Positions 43,032-49,994 are shown, counted from the stretch's first letter. The stretch: 55,124 nucleotides of DNA from Actinomycetes bacterium (GCA_025463865.1 JAODBH010000260.1:1-55124), one strand, 5' to 3'. The notes: generated from the letters alone by a model not told the origin. Numbers and translations: made by a program.

Positions 43032-44021
43032 GTGCGCATCGGATTCGCCCTGCCCCACTACGACTACTCCGTGCCGGGCGAGTGGCCGCTCTCGTACGAG
43101 ACGCTGCTCACCTACGCCAAGCACGCCGACGCGTGCGGCTACGACTCCCTGTGGATGTCGGACCACCTCTTCCTCGACCTGGCCAAGTACGGCGGCCCGT
43201 CGACGCGGGCCGGTTCGTACGACCCGCTCGTCACGCTCGCCGCGATCGCCCGAGAGGTCACCCGGCCCCGGATCGGGACGCTGGTGCTCTGCGAGGCGTT
43301 GCGTCCGGCGACGGTGCTCGCCAAGGGACTCGCGACGCTCGACCGGGTGAGCGGCGGCCGCCTCGACGTCGGACTGGGTGCGGGGTGGTACGAGCCCGAC
43401 TACGCGGCGATCGGCATGGAGATGCCGCCGCCGGGCGTCCGGATCGACCGACTGCGCGAGGCCGCCACCATCTGCGGGCAGCTTCTCGGCGGCGGCCCCG
43501 TGACCTTCGCAGGGACGTACCACTCCGCCCGCGAGGCCTGGAACGAGCCCGCGTCGATCCAGAAGCCCCGGCCGCCGCTCTTCCTCGGCGGCAAGGGTGA
43601 CCGACTGCTCGGCCTCGTCGCCGAGCTGGCCGACGGCTGGAACACCTGCTGGGCCTGGACTCCCGACGCCTACCGGGAGCGGCTCGCGGTGTTGGAACGG
43701 GCCTGCGAGCGGGTCGGACGTGACCCGGCGTCGGTGTCGCGCTCGCTGGGCCTCTACGCGCTCGTCGGAGAGAACGCATCCGATCTGGGCCGCCGGTTCG
43801 AACACCTCTGTGAGGTCAGCCCAGCAGGAACCATGCGAGGAGCCACCCTCGACGAATGGCGCGTCGGACGCCTGGTCGGGACGGTGGACGAGGTACGTGA
43901 ACAGGCCGCCGGCTGGGCGGACCTCGGGGTCGAGACCCTGATCCTCGGAGTCGGCGCGGTGCCCTTCGCCGTGACCGGCCTCGAGGACGTTGCTCTCGCC
44001 GCCGAAACACTCCGTCAATGA
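43032..44021 (+). CDS. LLM-class (F420-dependent type) oxidoreductase
   Basis: 329 residues of the luciferase-like monooxygenase superfamily: MRIGFALPHYDYS, ADACGYDSLWMSDHL, the TLVLCEALRPATVLAKGLAT strand-helix, GGRLDVGLGAGWYEPDY and the KPRPPLFLGGKGDRLL segment. These are the marks of the TIM-barrel group that in Actinobacteria mostly uses coenzyme F420; flavin use cannot be excluded. Substrate unknown. It stands alone, divergent from the formimidoyltransferase gene, with its own leaderless promoter. Confidence 0.9.
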   Translation: MRIGFALPHYDYSVPGEWPLSYETLLTYAKHADACGYDSLWMSDHLFLDLAKYGGPSTRAGSYDPLVTLAAIAREVTRPRIGTLVLCEALRPATVLAKGLATLDRVSGGRLDVGLGAGWYEPDYAAIGMEMPPPGVRIDRLREAATICGQLLGGGPVTFAGTYHSAREAWNEPASIQKPRPPLFLGGKGDRLLGLVAELADGWNTCWAWTPDAYRERLAVLERACERVGRDPASVSRSLGLYALVGENASDLGRRFEHLCEVSPAGTMRGATLDEWRVGRLVGTVDEVREQAAGWADLGVETLILGVGAVPFAVTGLEDVALAAETLRQ

Positions 44022-44151
44022 ACCGCTTGTAGAACTGCAGGCACGCCGGTGCCGGGGGCCCGAAAGGCCTCGGCGAACCCGGAATCCCTGGTAGCTCGGC
44101 CGGTCGGGACCCCCGTCTAGGCTGATCCCGCCGCTCTCGAAAGGCCGTCAT

Positions 44152-44328
44152 ATGTTCGGACTCGGTGCTCCCGAGCTCATCATCGTGCTCGCTGTGGTCC
44201 TGCTGCTCTTCGGGGGGACGCAGATCCCGAAGCTGGCCCGCTCGTTCGGCCAGGCCCAGAAGGAGTTCAAGCAGGGCTTGGACGAGGGCGCGAAGGACGA
44301 CTCCCCCGAATCACCCCCAGGTAAGTAG
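44152..44328 (+). CDS. tatA: Twin-arginine translocase subunit TatA/TatE type
   Basis: 58 residues, encoded in a 177-bp gene. MFGLGAPELIIVLAVVLLLF is the short membrane helix, followed by the FGGTQIPKLARSFGQAQKEF amphipathic helix and an acidic tail that ends PPGK. FG before the hinge and the PKLARS motif are diagnostic of TatA. It forms the pore for folded proteins with twin-arginine signals. The ATG is preceded by AAAGG. It lies 71 bp before the ECF sigma gene; in mycobacteria tatB lies in the sigE-rseA-htrA cluster, so the linkage is probably meaningful. Confidence 0.92.
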   Translation: MFGLGAPELIIVLAVVLLLFGGTQIPKLARSFGQAQKEFKQGLDEGAKDDSPESPPGK

Positions 44329-44369
44329 GGCCCGGCGCTGCGCCCGATCGTGATCGACACCGGCGATCG

Positions 44370-44396
44370 GGAACTCGCGGATGGTCCGACGTCGTT
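44370..44396 (+). promoter_or_regulatory. ECF-type promoter in front of the sigma factor gene
   Basis: GGAAC (44370-44374) and CGTT (44393-44396) with an 18-bp spacer, the pattern of mycobacterial SigE/SigH promoters. It ends only 3 nt before the annotated ATG at 44400, so a transcript from it would begin near 44403 and may use the in-frame GTG at 44412. Confidence 0.5.
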
Positions 44397-44399
44397 CCC

Positions 44400-44903
44400 A
44401 TGACGGACGGGGTGCCCACATGGGAAGAGGTGGCCCGCGACCACGGGCGCTTCATCTACACCGTGGCGCTCCGTCTCGCCGGAAATGAGGCGGATGCGCA
44501 GGATCTGACGCAGGAAGCGTTGCTGCGCGTCCGACGGGGACTCGAGAGCTACCGGCCCGGGTCGTTGGAGGGATGGTTGGCGCGCATCGTGACGAACGTG
44601 TTCCTCGACGAGGTCCGGCGGCGGAAGCGCCGGCAGACCGACGCGCTGCCCGACGATCCGGACCGGGTCGTCCCGCCCGCGCCGGCCGCCGACGAGATCG
44701 TGACCGGCTTCTCCGACGAGGTGCAGCACGCGCTCGCCGATCTGCCCGAGGAGTTCCGGGTTGCGGTCGTCCTCAGCGACGTCGCCGACCTCTCGTACGA
44801 GGACATCGCCGCCGCCCTCGGGGTGCCCATCGGGACCGTGCGCTCGCGGCTCCACCGGGGCCGCCGGTTGTTGCGCAAGACCTTGACGGGAGCGGCCGGA
44901 TGA
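44400..44903 (+). CDS. ECF sigma factor (SigE/RpoE-like)
   Basis: 167 residues with sigma region 2 (DHGRFIYTVALRLAGNEADA, then QDLTQEALLRVRRGL, which binds core polymerase and the -10) and region 4 (LPEEFRVAVVLSDVADLSYE, GVPIGTVRSRLHRGRRLL, which binds the -35), joined by an acidic Pro linker. No region 3. It heads sigma, anti-sigma and RseB-like genes in one run: 4-bp overlap with the anti-sigma gene. With tatA before it and htrA after it the set matches the mycobacterial sigE-rseA-htrA-tatB neighbourhood. The start may be the GTG at 44412 if the promoter just upstream is used. Confidence 0.92.
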   Translation: MTDGVPTWEEVARDHGRFIYTVALRLAGNEADAQDLTQEALLRVRRGLESYRPGSLEGWLARIVTNVFLDEVRRRKRRQTDALPDDPDRVVPPAPAADEIVTGFSDEVQHALADLPEEFRVAVVLSDVADLSYEDIAAALGVPIGTVRSRLHRGRRLLRKTLTGAAG

Positions 44904-45424
44904 GCGACCCGATCGCCGAAGATCTCATCTCCGCGTACGTCGACGACGAGCTCGACGCGCCCACCCGCGCCGCGGTCGAACGCGCGATCGACGACACGCC
45001 GGCGCTCGCCGGCGTGCTGCTCGAGGTGGTCGAGGCCCGAGAGGCCGTGCGGCTGCTGCCGATGGTCGATCTTCCGAACGACGCGCTGCGGGCGGTCATG
45101 GCCCACGTCGCCGCGGCGGACCCGATCGCGGAAGCGGCGGCTCCCACGACCACCGCCCCGAGCGCGCAGACCGCGGCGAGCTCGCCGGTCGACGAGGTGG
45201 CTCGGTCCCGACGCCGTCGCGTCCGCGCCCAGCGGTGGCTCGCCGGGGCCGCGGCCGCGGTCATCCTCCTCGTCGTGCTCGTCGCGACTCCCCAGCCGAG
45301 GCAGGTCACGCCGACCGTCGGCCGGCTCGTCGACAACCACGCCGCCCGCGTGTCCGACGACACCGACCCCACGAGCCAGCTCGCCACGCTCGCGGCGGCC
45401 GCACCGATGGCGTTGTTCCGGTGA
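44900..45424 (+). CDS. Membrane-bound anti-sigma factor (RseA-like), without a zinc motif
   Basis: 174 residues. A cytoplasmic domain (1-105) opens with AEDLISAYVDDELDAPTRAA, the helix that clamps ECF sigma factors; then an Ala/Thr linker and basic stretch (RSRRRRVRAQ), one transmembrane helix (113-130) and a 44-residue outside tail. The protein has no Cys at all, so the HxxxCxxC zinc-anti-sigma motif common in actinobacterial RseA/RsrA is absent and thiol sensing is excluded. The ATG overlaps the sigma gene stop (ATGA). Its outside tail is the expected contact for the RseB-like product of the next gene. Confidence 0.85.
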   Translation: MSDPIAEDLISAYVDDELDAPTRAAVERAIDDTPALAGVLLEVVEAREAVRLLPMVDLPNDALRAVMAHVAAADPIAEAAAPTTTAPSAQTAASSPVDEVARSRRRRVRAQRWLAGAAAAVILLVVLVATPQPRQVTPTVGRLVDNHAARVSDDTDPTSQLATLAAAAPMALFR

Positions 45425-45428
45425 ACGG

Positions 45429-46445
45429 ATGAGGATCCGCGTCGGTCTCTGCTGCGTCGGCGCGGCGGCTCTTGCCGTCACCGCCGTGCTCGCCTTCGGA
45501 ACCGTCGGCGTCGGCGCGAGCACGGGTTCGGACGCCGCGGAACAGCTCCTCGACGGCACGCGGCAGGCCGTCACGAGCCACGACTTCGACGGCGTGATGG
45601 TCGTCGAGTGGTCCGACCGCGGCGGTCGGATCCAACGCACGACCGTGCCGGTCACCAACGACGACGGGCGGCTGAGGATCCAGGGCCTGCAGACCCACAT
45701 GGGCGCGGGTCCGAGCGAGATCGTGATGGGGGATCAACACGCGCTCGTCATGTGGACGCAGGCCGAGGACGCCGCGGTGCCCTCGGCGAGCAAGAAATAC
45801 CGGCTCACGGTGCAGGACGGCCCGGCAGTCGCGGGTCGCACCACGACGCTCGTCGAGGCTCGCGCGGCAGGCGCGCAACGCACGTCGGCTCGCTTCTTCG
45901 TCGACCGCGAGACCGGGATCCTGCTACGCAGTCAGCAGTTCGGCGCCGACGGCCGCCTCGTCCGCAGCGTCTCGTTCATGCAGATCTCGGAGCCCGTCGC
46001 CGCGCCCGCGCCCAAGGCCACCGCGCCGCCGTCGAGCTCGTACGCGGCGCGGGCCACCCGCACGGTCGCCAAGCCGTTCCGGGCCCCGGCGCGCGCCGGA
46101 ACGGGCTACGCGCTCGTGGGCCGTTACCAGATGCCGAACGGCACGGTGCAGCTCTTCTACTCCGATGGGCTCTTCGACGTGTCGCTGTTCCAGCAGAAGG
46201 GCCACCTCGACTGGGGTGGGCTGCCCGCGGGTGGTACCGACGCGAAGGTCGCCGGACGCACCGCGCGCCGGTACGTGATCCCGGGCGGGGTGGCCCTCGT
46301 GTGGGACGCGCGCGGCGTCGTGTACACGTGCGTGACCGACGCTCCCAGCGCCGACCTCGCGGCGTTCGTGTCCGCCTTTCCCACCGACAGCGGGAGTGGC
46401 TGGGGCGACGCGGTCGACGTGGTGCTCGCGCCCTTCAGCTGGTGA
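45429..46445 (+). CDS. RseB/MucB-like extracytoplasmic regulator
   Basis: 338 residues with an N-terminal signal helix (about 8-28, ending near GASTG; no lipobox), so exported or anchored by it. The first domain (about 35-195) matches the LolA-like MucB/RseB fold: DGVMVVEWSDRGGRIQRTT, SARFFVDRETGILLRSQQF, VRSVSFMQI. A Pro/Ser linker leads to a smaller second domain (about 225-338), with YALVGRYQMPNGTVQLFYSD and a GGVALVWDARGVVYTCV segment, as in RseB. In E. coli RseB binds RseA outside the cytoplasm and blocks its cleavage until lipid or LPS signals arrive. It starts 4 nt after the anti-sigma stop. Confidence 0.85.
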   Translation: MRIRVGLCCVGAAALAVTAVLAFGTVGVGASTGSDAAEQLLDGTRQAVTSHDFDGVMVVEWSDRGGRIQRTTVPVTNDDGRLRIQGLQTHMGAGPSEIVMGDQHALVMWTQAEDAAVPSASKKYRLTVQDGPAVAGRTTTLVEARAAGAQRTSARFFVDRETGILLRSQQFGADGRLVRSVSFMQISEPVAAPAPKATAPPSSSYAARATRTVAKPFRAPARAGTGYALVGRYQMPNGTVQLFYSDGLFDVSLFQQKGHLDWGGLPAGGTDAKVAGRTARRYVIPGGVALVWDARGVVYTCVTDAPSADLAAFVSAFPTDSGSGWGDAVDVVLAPFSW

Positions 46446-46486
46446 GGGCGGCCGGGCCGGACCGGGCCGTTCCGCGCCGACGCGTG

Positions 46487-46516
46487 ACGCGGCACCCGGT
46501 GGACCGGGTGCCGCGT
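46487..46516. terminator. Bidirectional hairpin terminator between rseB-like and whiB genes
   Basis: A 13-bp perfect stem (ACGCGGCACCCGG and its complement) with a TGGA loop lies between the two convergent genes. No T run, but strong and well placed for both. Confidence 0.75.
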
Positions 46517-46532
46517 GGACGGTGGCGTGTGG

Positions 46533-46805
46533 TCAGCTCGATACGGGCGTCGGGGTTCCCGTGCGGCGACGGCGCAGGATCCGGCGGCGCTCCCGTTCGG
46601 AAGCACCACCCCAGACGCCGTGGTCGATGCGGTACTCCAGTGCGTACTCGAGGCACGCGGCCTTGACGGGGCACTCGGCGCAGATCCGTCGGGCGACCTC
46701 CACCCCTACGCCATCGGAGGGGAAGAACTCGCCGGGGGGGAGGTTGCGGCAGCGTGCGTCGAGCATCCAGTCCTGCTGCCGTTCCTCGGAGGAAAACGAT
46801 TCCAT
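46533..46805 (-). CDS. WhiB-family iron-sulfur transcription factor
   Basis: 90 residues. Cluster Cys are Cys19, Cys42, Cys45 and Cys51 (DARCR ... ICAECPVKAAC), with the GVWGG turn and an Arg-rich DNA-contact tail (SERERRRILRRRRTGTP). The short N-terminus and the CAECPVK pattern are close to WhiB1/WhmE-like proteins. ATG at 46805 is chosen over an in-frame GTG two codons upstream. The gene is convergent with the RseB-like gene and divergent from htrA, and an ECF-type promoter lies 42-67 nt before its start, so it probably belongs to the same regulon. Confidence 0.94.
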   Translation of the reverse strand: MESFSSEERQQDWMLDARCRNLPPGEFFPSDGVGVEVARRICAECPVKAACLEYALEYRIDHGVWGGASERERRRILRRRRTGTPTPVSS

Positions 46806-46846
46806 GGGCACTCACTCATGTTCGGACGGTTGATCGTCTCGCTAGT

Positions 46847-46872
46847 AACGATAGGGAAGCACAGCCGGTTCC
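46847..46872 (-). promoter_or_regulatory. ECF-type promoter for the second whiB gene
   Basis: On the minus strand GGAAC (46872-46868) and CGTT (46850-46847) are 17 bp apart. Predicted transcription start near 46840, leaving a leader of about 35 nt before the ATG. Confidence 0.6.
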
Positions 46873-47044
46873 CAAGACTCGGGCGATCCGGGTGAACTCC
46901 TCGAAATCGCCGTGAACCCTGCACATCTTCCGGCGGAACACCGGAATCTCCAGGTGGAACTCAACCGATTCACAGGTGGAGCAGATTGGATGCTCAGCTG
47001 GAACGGGTTGGATCGTGGCGATCTCGGTGGAACTACTCCGACGT

Positions 47045-47070
47045 GGAACTAGTTCGTACACCTCAACGTT
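47045..47070 (+). promoter_or_regulatory. ECF-type promoter for htrA
   Basis: GGAAC (47045-47049) and CGTT (47067-47070) with a 17-bp spacer. Predicted start near 47077, about 30 nt before the GTG of htrA, with the ribosome binding site inside the leader. Confidence 0.6.
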
Positions 47071-47107
47071 GCCAGATGACGATGCATTTCCCCCCTGGAG
47101 GTAACCG

Positions 47108-48625
47108 GTGAGCGACCAAGATCTGCCCGGCGACGAGCGCGGCGACGCCGAGGTCCCGGCATCCGAGGTGGAGCCCGGATCGCAGTGGTCGGCGCCCGTC
47201 GGTGCGGCGTCCTCCGGGCCCGAAGCCGGCGATCCCGCCGGTGGCGCTGCTCCCGACTCCGGCTTGTACGACGACACCGTGCCCGGCATGGCCGTCCCGC
47301 CGGCGGACCCGACGAGCGAGTTGCCGGCGGAGCCCTCGGCGAGCGAGTCGCCGGCCGGACCCGCCGGCTGGGGTGCCGAGTCCGGGCCCGTCCCGGCCGG
47401 CCCGGCCGAGCAGTCGCCGACCTGGGTGGCCACCCAGGCCGCGCCTCCGATCGTGCCCGGGCCCCCCGCGGCCGGTCCGCCGCCCGCACGCGACCGCGAC
47501 GGCCGCTCCCGCAACGTCCTCGTGGGTGCCATCGCCGGAGCTCTCGTCGGCGCGCTGGTGTCGTCGGGTGTGTTCCTCGCGGTGCGCAACGACTCGGGCA
47601 GCCACACCGTCACGACGGTGGTCGAGAAGACCGCGAAGCCGGCGAGCTCGGTGATCAAGAGCGGCACCGACATCCATGCGGTCATCGCCAAGGTGCAGCC
47701 GGCGACGGTGGCGATCACGACGGGTTCCGCGGTCAGCAGCGCGGTGCCGCTGCAGGACGGCTCGCAGTTCAACAGCCAGCAGACCGGCGCCGCGGGTACC
47801 GGATTCATCATCTCGTCGGACGGCTACGTGGTCACCAACAACCACGTGATCGCCGACGCCGGCGGCCGGATCGAAGTCACCTTCGACAGCGGTTCCTCCA
47901 AGTCGGCCAAGGTGGTCGGGGCCGACAGCCGGAACGACATCGCGGTCCTCAAGGTCGACGGCGTCACGGATCTCCCGACCGTCCAGCTCGGCAACAGCTC
48001 CGAGCTCACCGTCGGCGACGACGTGATCGCCATCGGCAACGCGCTGGCGCTCGAGGGCGGGCCTACGGTCACGCGGGGGATCGTGTCGGGTCTCAACCGC
48101 ACCATCGACACCGAGGCCGGCACGCTCACCGACGCGGTGCAGACCGACGCGTCGATCAACCACGGGAACTCCGGCGGACCGCTCGTCAACTCCCGGGGCC
48201 AGGTCATCGGGATCGTCGATGCCATCGCCGACCCGTCCACCAACCAGAACGTCGACTTCGCCATCGCCATCGACCACGCCAAGCCGGTGATCGAGACGCT
48301 GAAGGCCGGCAAGAAGGTCCAGACCGCCTACATGGGTGTGAGCGGGCAGACCCTCGATTCGTCCCTGGCCTCCAGCCTGAAGCTGAAGGTCGCGACCGGG
48401 GTGCTCGTGCACGCGGTCACCTCGGGATCCCCGGCCGACAGTGCCGGCATCAAGAAGGACGACGTCCTGCAGTCGGTCGACGGCAAGAAGCTGGTGTCGG
48501 CCGAGGACCTGGTGGCCGCGGTCCGGAACCACCAGCCCGGCGACAAGGTCACGTTCAAGCTCGACCGCAGCGGCACCGCCGAGAGCATCACGGTCACCCT
48601 GGCCCAGATGCCGAACTCGAACTGA
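47108..48625 (+). CDS. htrA: HtrA/DegP-like membrane serine protease with PDZ domain
   Basis: 505 residues. The first 135 are a Pro/Ala/Gly/Glu-rich cytoplasmic tail, followed by one transmembrane helix (137-158). Outside lies a trypsin-like domain with the triad His246 (VTNNHVIAD), Asp277 (RNDIAVLKVD) and Ser355 (NHGNSGGPLV), then one PDZ domain (about 395-500) with YMGVSGQTL and SAGIKKDDVLQSVDGKKL. This is the layout of mycobacterial HtrA/PepD proteins, which degrade or refold misfolded exported proteins and, in M. tuberculosis, are linked to SigE. Predicted here to be driven by the ECF-type promoter at 47045. Confidence 0.93.
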   Translation: MSDQDLPGDERGDAEVPASEVEPGSQWSAPVGAASSGPEAGDPAGGAAPDSGLYDDTVPGMAVPPADPTSELPAEPSASESPAGPAGWGAESGPVPAGPAEQSPTWVATQAAPPIVPGPPAAGPPPARDRDGRSRNVLVGAIAGALVGALVSSGVFLAVRNDSGSHTVTTVVEKTAKPASSVIKSGTDIHAVIAKVQPATVAITTGSAVSSAVPLQDGSQFNSQQTGAAGTGFIISSDGYVVTNNHVIADAGGRIEVTFDSGSSKSAKVVGADSRNDIAVLKVDGVTDLPTVQLGNSSELTVGDDVIAIGNALALEGGPTVTRGIVSGLNRTIDTEAGTLTDAVQTDASINHGNSGGPLVNSRGQVIGIVDAIADPSTNQNVDFAIAIDHAKPVIETLKAGKKVQTAYMGVSGQTLDSSLASSLKLKVATGVLVHAVTSGSPADSAGIKKDDVLQSVDGKKLVSAEDLVAAVRNHQPGDKVTFKLDRSGTAESITVTLAQMPNSN

Positions 48626-48644
48626 AGGCACTGCCACTAACCTG

Positions 48645-48680
48645 ACGGGCCGGGTCCTCCAGCTGGGAGGCCCGGCCCGT
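48645..48680 (+). terminator. Hairpin terminator after htrA
   Basis: A 10-bp stem (ACGGGCCGGG and its complement) continues through a one-base bulge into a 5-bp CCTCC/GGAGG stem closed by AGCTG. It lies between htrA and the small gene at 48700, whose ribosome binding site follows directly. Confidence 0.65.
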
Positions 48681-48699
48681 TGTGTGTGAGGAGATCCCG

Positions 48700-48969
48700 A
48701 TGGCCGTCTACGAACCCGATGAAGCCGAGCAGCTGCCGCCGCAGGGCCACGTGCGCGTCGTGTACCTCGGCCCGGTGGCTCCGCACTGGGAGGTGCACGG
48801 GGTCTTCGGTGAGCGCCGGGTGATCGACGACTTCCGCCAGCGGGCCCTCGCTCGGCTCCAGCTGGTGCCGCCGCACGACCCGCAGTTCCGCCGCAACCGC
48901 GAGCGCGTGGTCAAAGACGCCGAGCGTGAGCGCCTCATCCTCGACTGGGACCTCGGGATGGACGAGTAG
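48700..48969 (+). CDS. Small cytoplasmic protein, unknown function
   Basis: 89 residues with no signal or membrane helix. It contains HVRVVYLGPVAPHWEVHGVF, a strand-turn-strand, and a long charged helix with QFRRNRERVVKDAERERL and the acidic end DLGMDE. I do not recognise a family. ATG at 48700 is preceded by GAGGAG at good spacing, which argues for a real gene. It lies between the htrA terminator and the convergent phoU gene. Confidence 0.68.
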   Translation: MAVYEPDEAEQLPPQGHVRVVYLGPVAPHWEVHGVFGERRVIDDFRQRALARLQLVPPHDPQFRRNRERVVKDAERERLILDWDLGMDE

Positions 48970-48998
48970 CCCGAGCACGACCCCCGACGCGGCGCCAA

Positions 48999-49046
48999 GT
49001 GGATCTGCGCGGCCTCGTGGATCTGCGCGGCCTAGTGGATCTGCGG
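48999..49046. repeat. 18-bp tandem repeat at the 3' end of phoU
   Basis: Units of GTGGATCTGCGCGGCCT plus C or A start at 48999, 49017 and 49035, the last one partial. The third unit is the last coding part of phoU (codons for Gln-Ile-His) and the second carries its stop codon, so the phoU end has been duplicated outward. Confidence 0.8.
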
Positions 49047-49715
49047 GTGGATGCCCGTGACCATGAAGCGCACGCGCTGGGCGATGGTCACGGCGTGATC
49101 GGCGATGCGCTCGTAGTGGCGACCGATCAGCGCCACCTGCACCGCCTGTTGCAGCGTGGCCTCGTCGAGCTCGCTCGTCGTGTGTGAGCTCAGGATCGCC
49201 CGGAACAGGCTCTTCGTGAGGTCGTCCATCACGTCGTCCATGTCGGAGAGCGCGGCCGCGGCGGACGGATCGGCGTCGGCAAATGCATCGAGGGCGAGGC
49301 GCGTCTGGTTCGCGGCCTGCTCGCCCATCTGGTCGAGGATGCCGCGGATCTTCGGGTCGAGGCTATGGGGGTACAGGCGGCGGGTCGACTTGGCCACGTT
49401 GACCATCAGGTCGCCGCTCCGCTCCAGCTCGTGGATGACCCGCAGCGTCGTGACGATCACGCGGAGGTCGGACGCGACCGGCTGCTGGGTGGCGAGGAGC
49501 AGGTAGCAGCGGTCCTCGATCGCGTGATTGAGGTCGTCGATGACGTCGTCGCGGACGATGAGGCGCTCGGCGGCGGCGAGGTCGGCGTCGAGGAGCGACT
49601 GCGTGCCCGCACCGATCGCCTCGGTGACCAGCGCGGCGAGGCGGATGACGTCGGTGCGCAGGTCGTCGAGGTCGTCATGGAAGCTCTTCCGGGCTTCCTC
49701 GCTCGTCACGCTCAT
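49032..49715 (-). CDS. phoU: Phosphate transport system regulator PhoU
   Basis: 227 residues, two three-helix bundles of the PhoU type: KSFHDDLDDLRTDVIRLAAL at the start and ERSGDLMVNVAKSTRRLYP, with the ExxxD metal-binding pattern repeated near the end in RHYERIADHAVTIAQR. PhoU damps phosphate uptake and signalling by linking the Pst transporter to its sensor kinase. ATG at 49715 is chosen because AGGGGA lies just upstream and the family begins there; the frame is open to 49772. Divergent from pstS across a region with two PHO-box-like arrays. Confidence 0.95.
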   Translation of the reverse strand: MSVTSEEARKSFHDDLDDLRTDVIRLAALVTEAIGAGTQSLLDADLAAAERLIVRDDVIDDLNHAIEDRCYLLLATQQPVASDLRVIVTTLRVIHELERSGDLMVNVAKSTRRLYPHSLDPKIRGILDQMGEQAANQTRLALDAFADADPSAAAALSDMDDVMDDLTKSLFRAILSSHTTSELDEATLQQAVQVALIGRHYERIADHAVTIAQRVRFMVTGIHPQIH

Positions 49716-49816
49716 TGCCGTCCCCTTGGTCGCCGGCCGCCCCGAACCGGGGCCGCCCTCGCACGTGCGCATTCTCGCAGAATCCCACCCCGGTGCATGC
49801 AGTCACGCTCGCGGGT

Positions 49817-49845
49817 GTTGGCCCGGCGTTCACCTGGATGCCACC
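49817..49845. promoter_or_regulatory. PHO-box-like array 1
   Basis: Three 7-mers at exact 11-bp spacing: GTTGGCC (49817), GTTCACC (49828) and TGCCACC (49839). GTTCACC repeats at 11-bp period are the known PHO box for PhoP in Streptomyces. It is about 100 bp from the phoU start. Confidence 0.6.
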
Positions 49846-49943
49846 GGGGACGCCGGCCGGACACCTACCTGGCGGCATCCGGCCACGCGCCCGGCGCATC
49901 GCCCCTGCACGAGTGGCTCGCGGCGAAGGTCGGCGCTCCGGGT

Positions 49944-49972
49944 GTTGGCCCGCCGTTCACCTGCCGGCCACC
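49944..49972. promoter_or_regulatory. PHO-box-like array 2
   Basis: GTTGGCC (49944), GTTCACC (49955) and GGCCACC (49966), again at exact 11-bp spacing. It lies 115 bp before pstS and is the likely activator site for the pst operon. Confidence 0.65.
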
Positions 49973-49994
49973 TCGGCGCCATGGCTCCGACAGC

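Larger units (their letters stand above)
46806..47107. other. 302-bp divergent control region between whiB and htrA
   Basis: No gene is seen here. It is visibly less GC-rich than its neighbours and holds two divergent ECF-type promoters, one for each flanking gene, and the htrA ribosome binding site GGAGG at 47097-47101. A further GGAAC at 47029-47033 with GTT 18 bp on may be a second, weaker htrA promoter. Several GTGGAACT-like words recur between 46950 and 47050. Confidence 0.6.

Noticed and set aside
44022-44151. Possible structured leader or riboswitch before tatA
   Set aside because: Short hairpins such as GGCAC-GCCG-GTGCC exist but match no riboswitch consensus I know; ordinary for GC-rich leader DNA.
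46816-47811. 331-codon minus-strand frame covering the whiB-htrA control region
   Set aside because: It runs antisense to the htrA N-terminus and over two good divergent promoters; composition is not protein-like.
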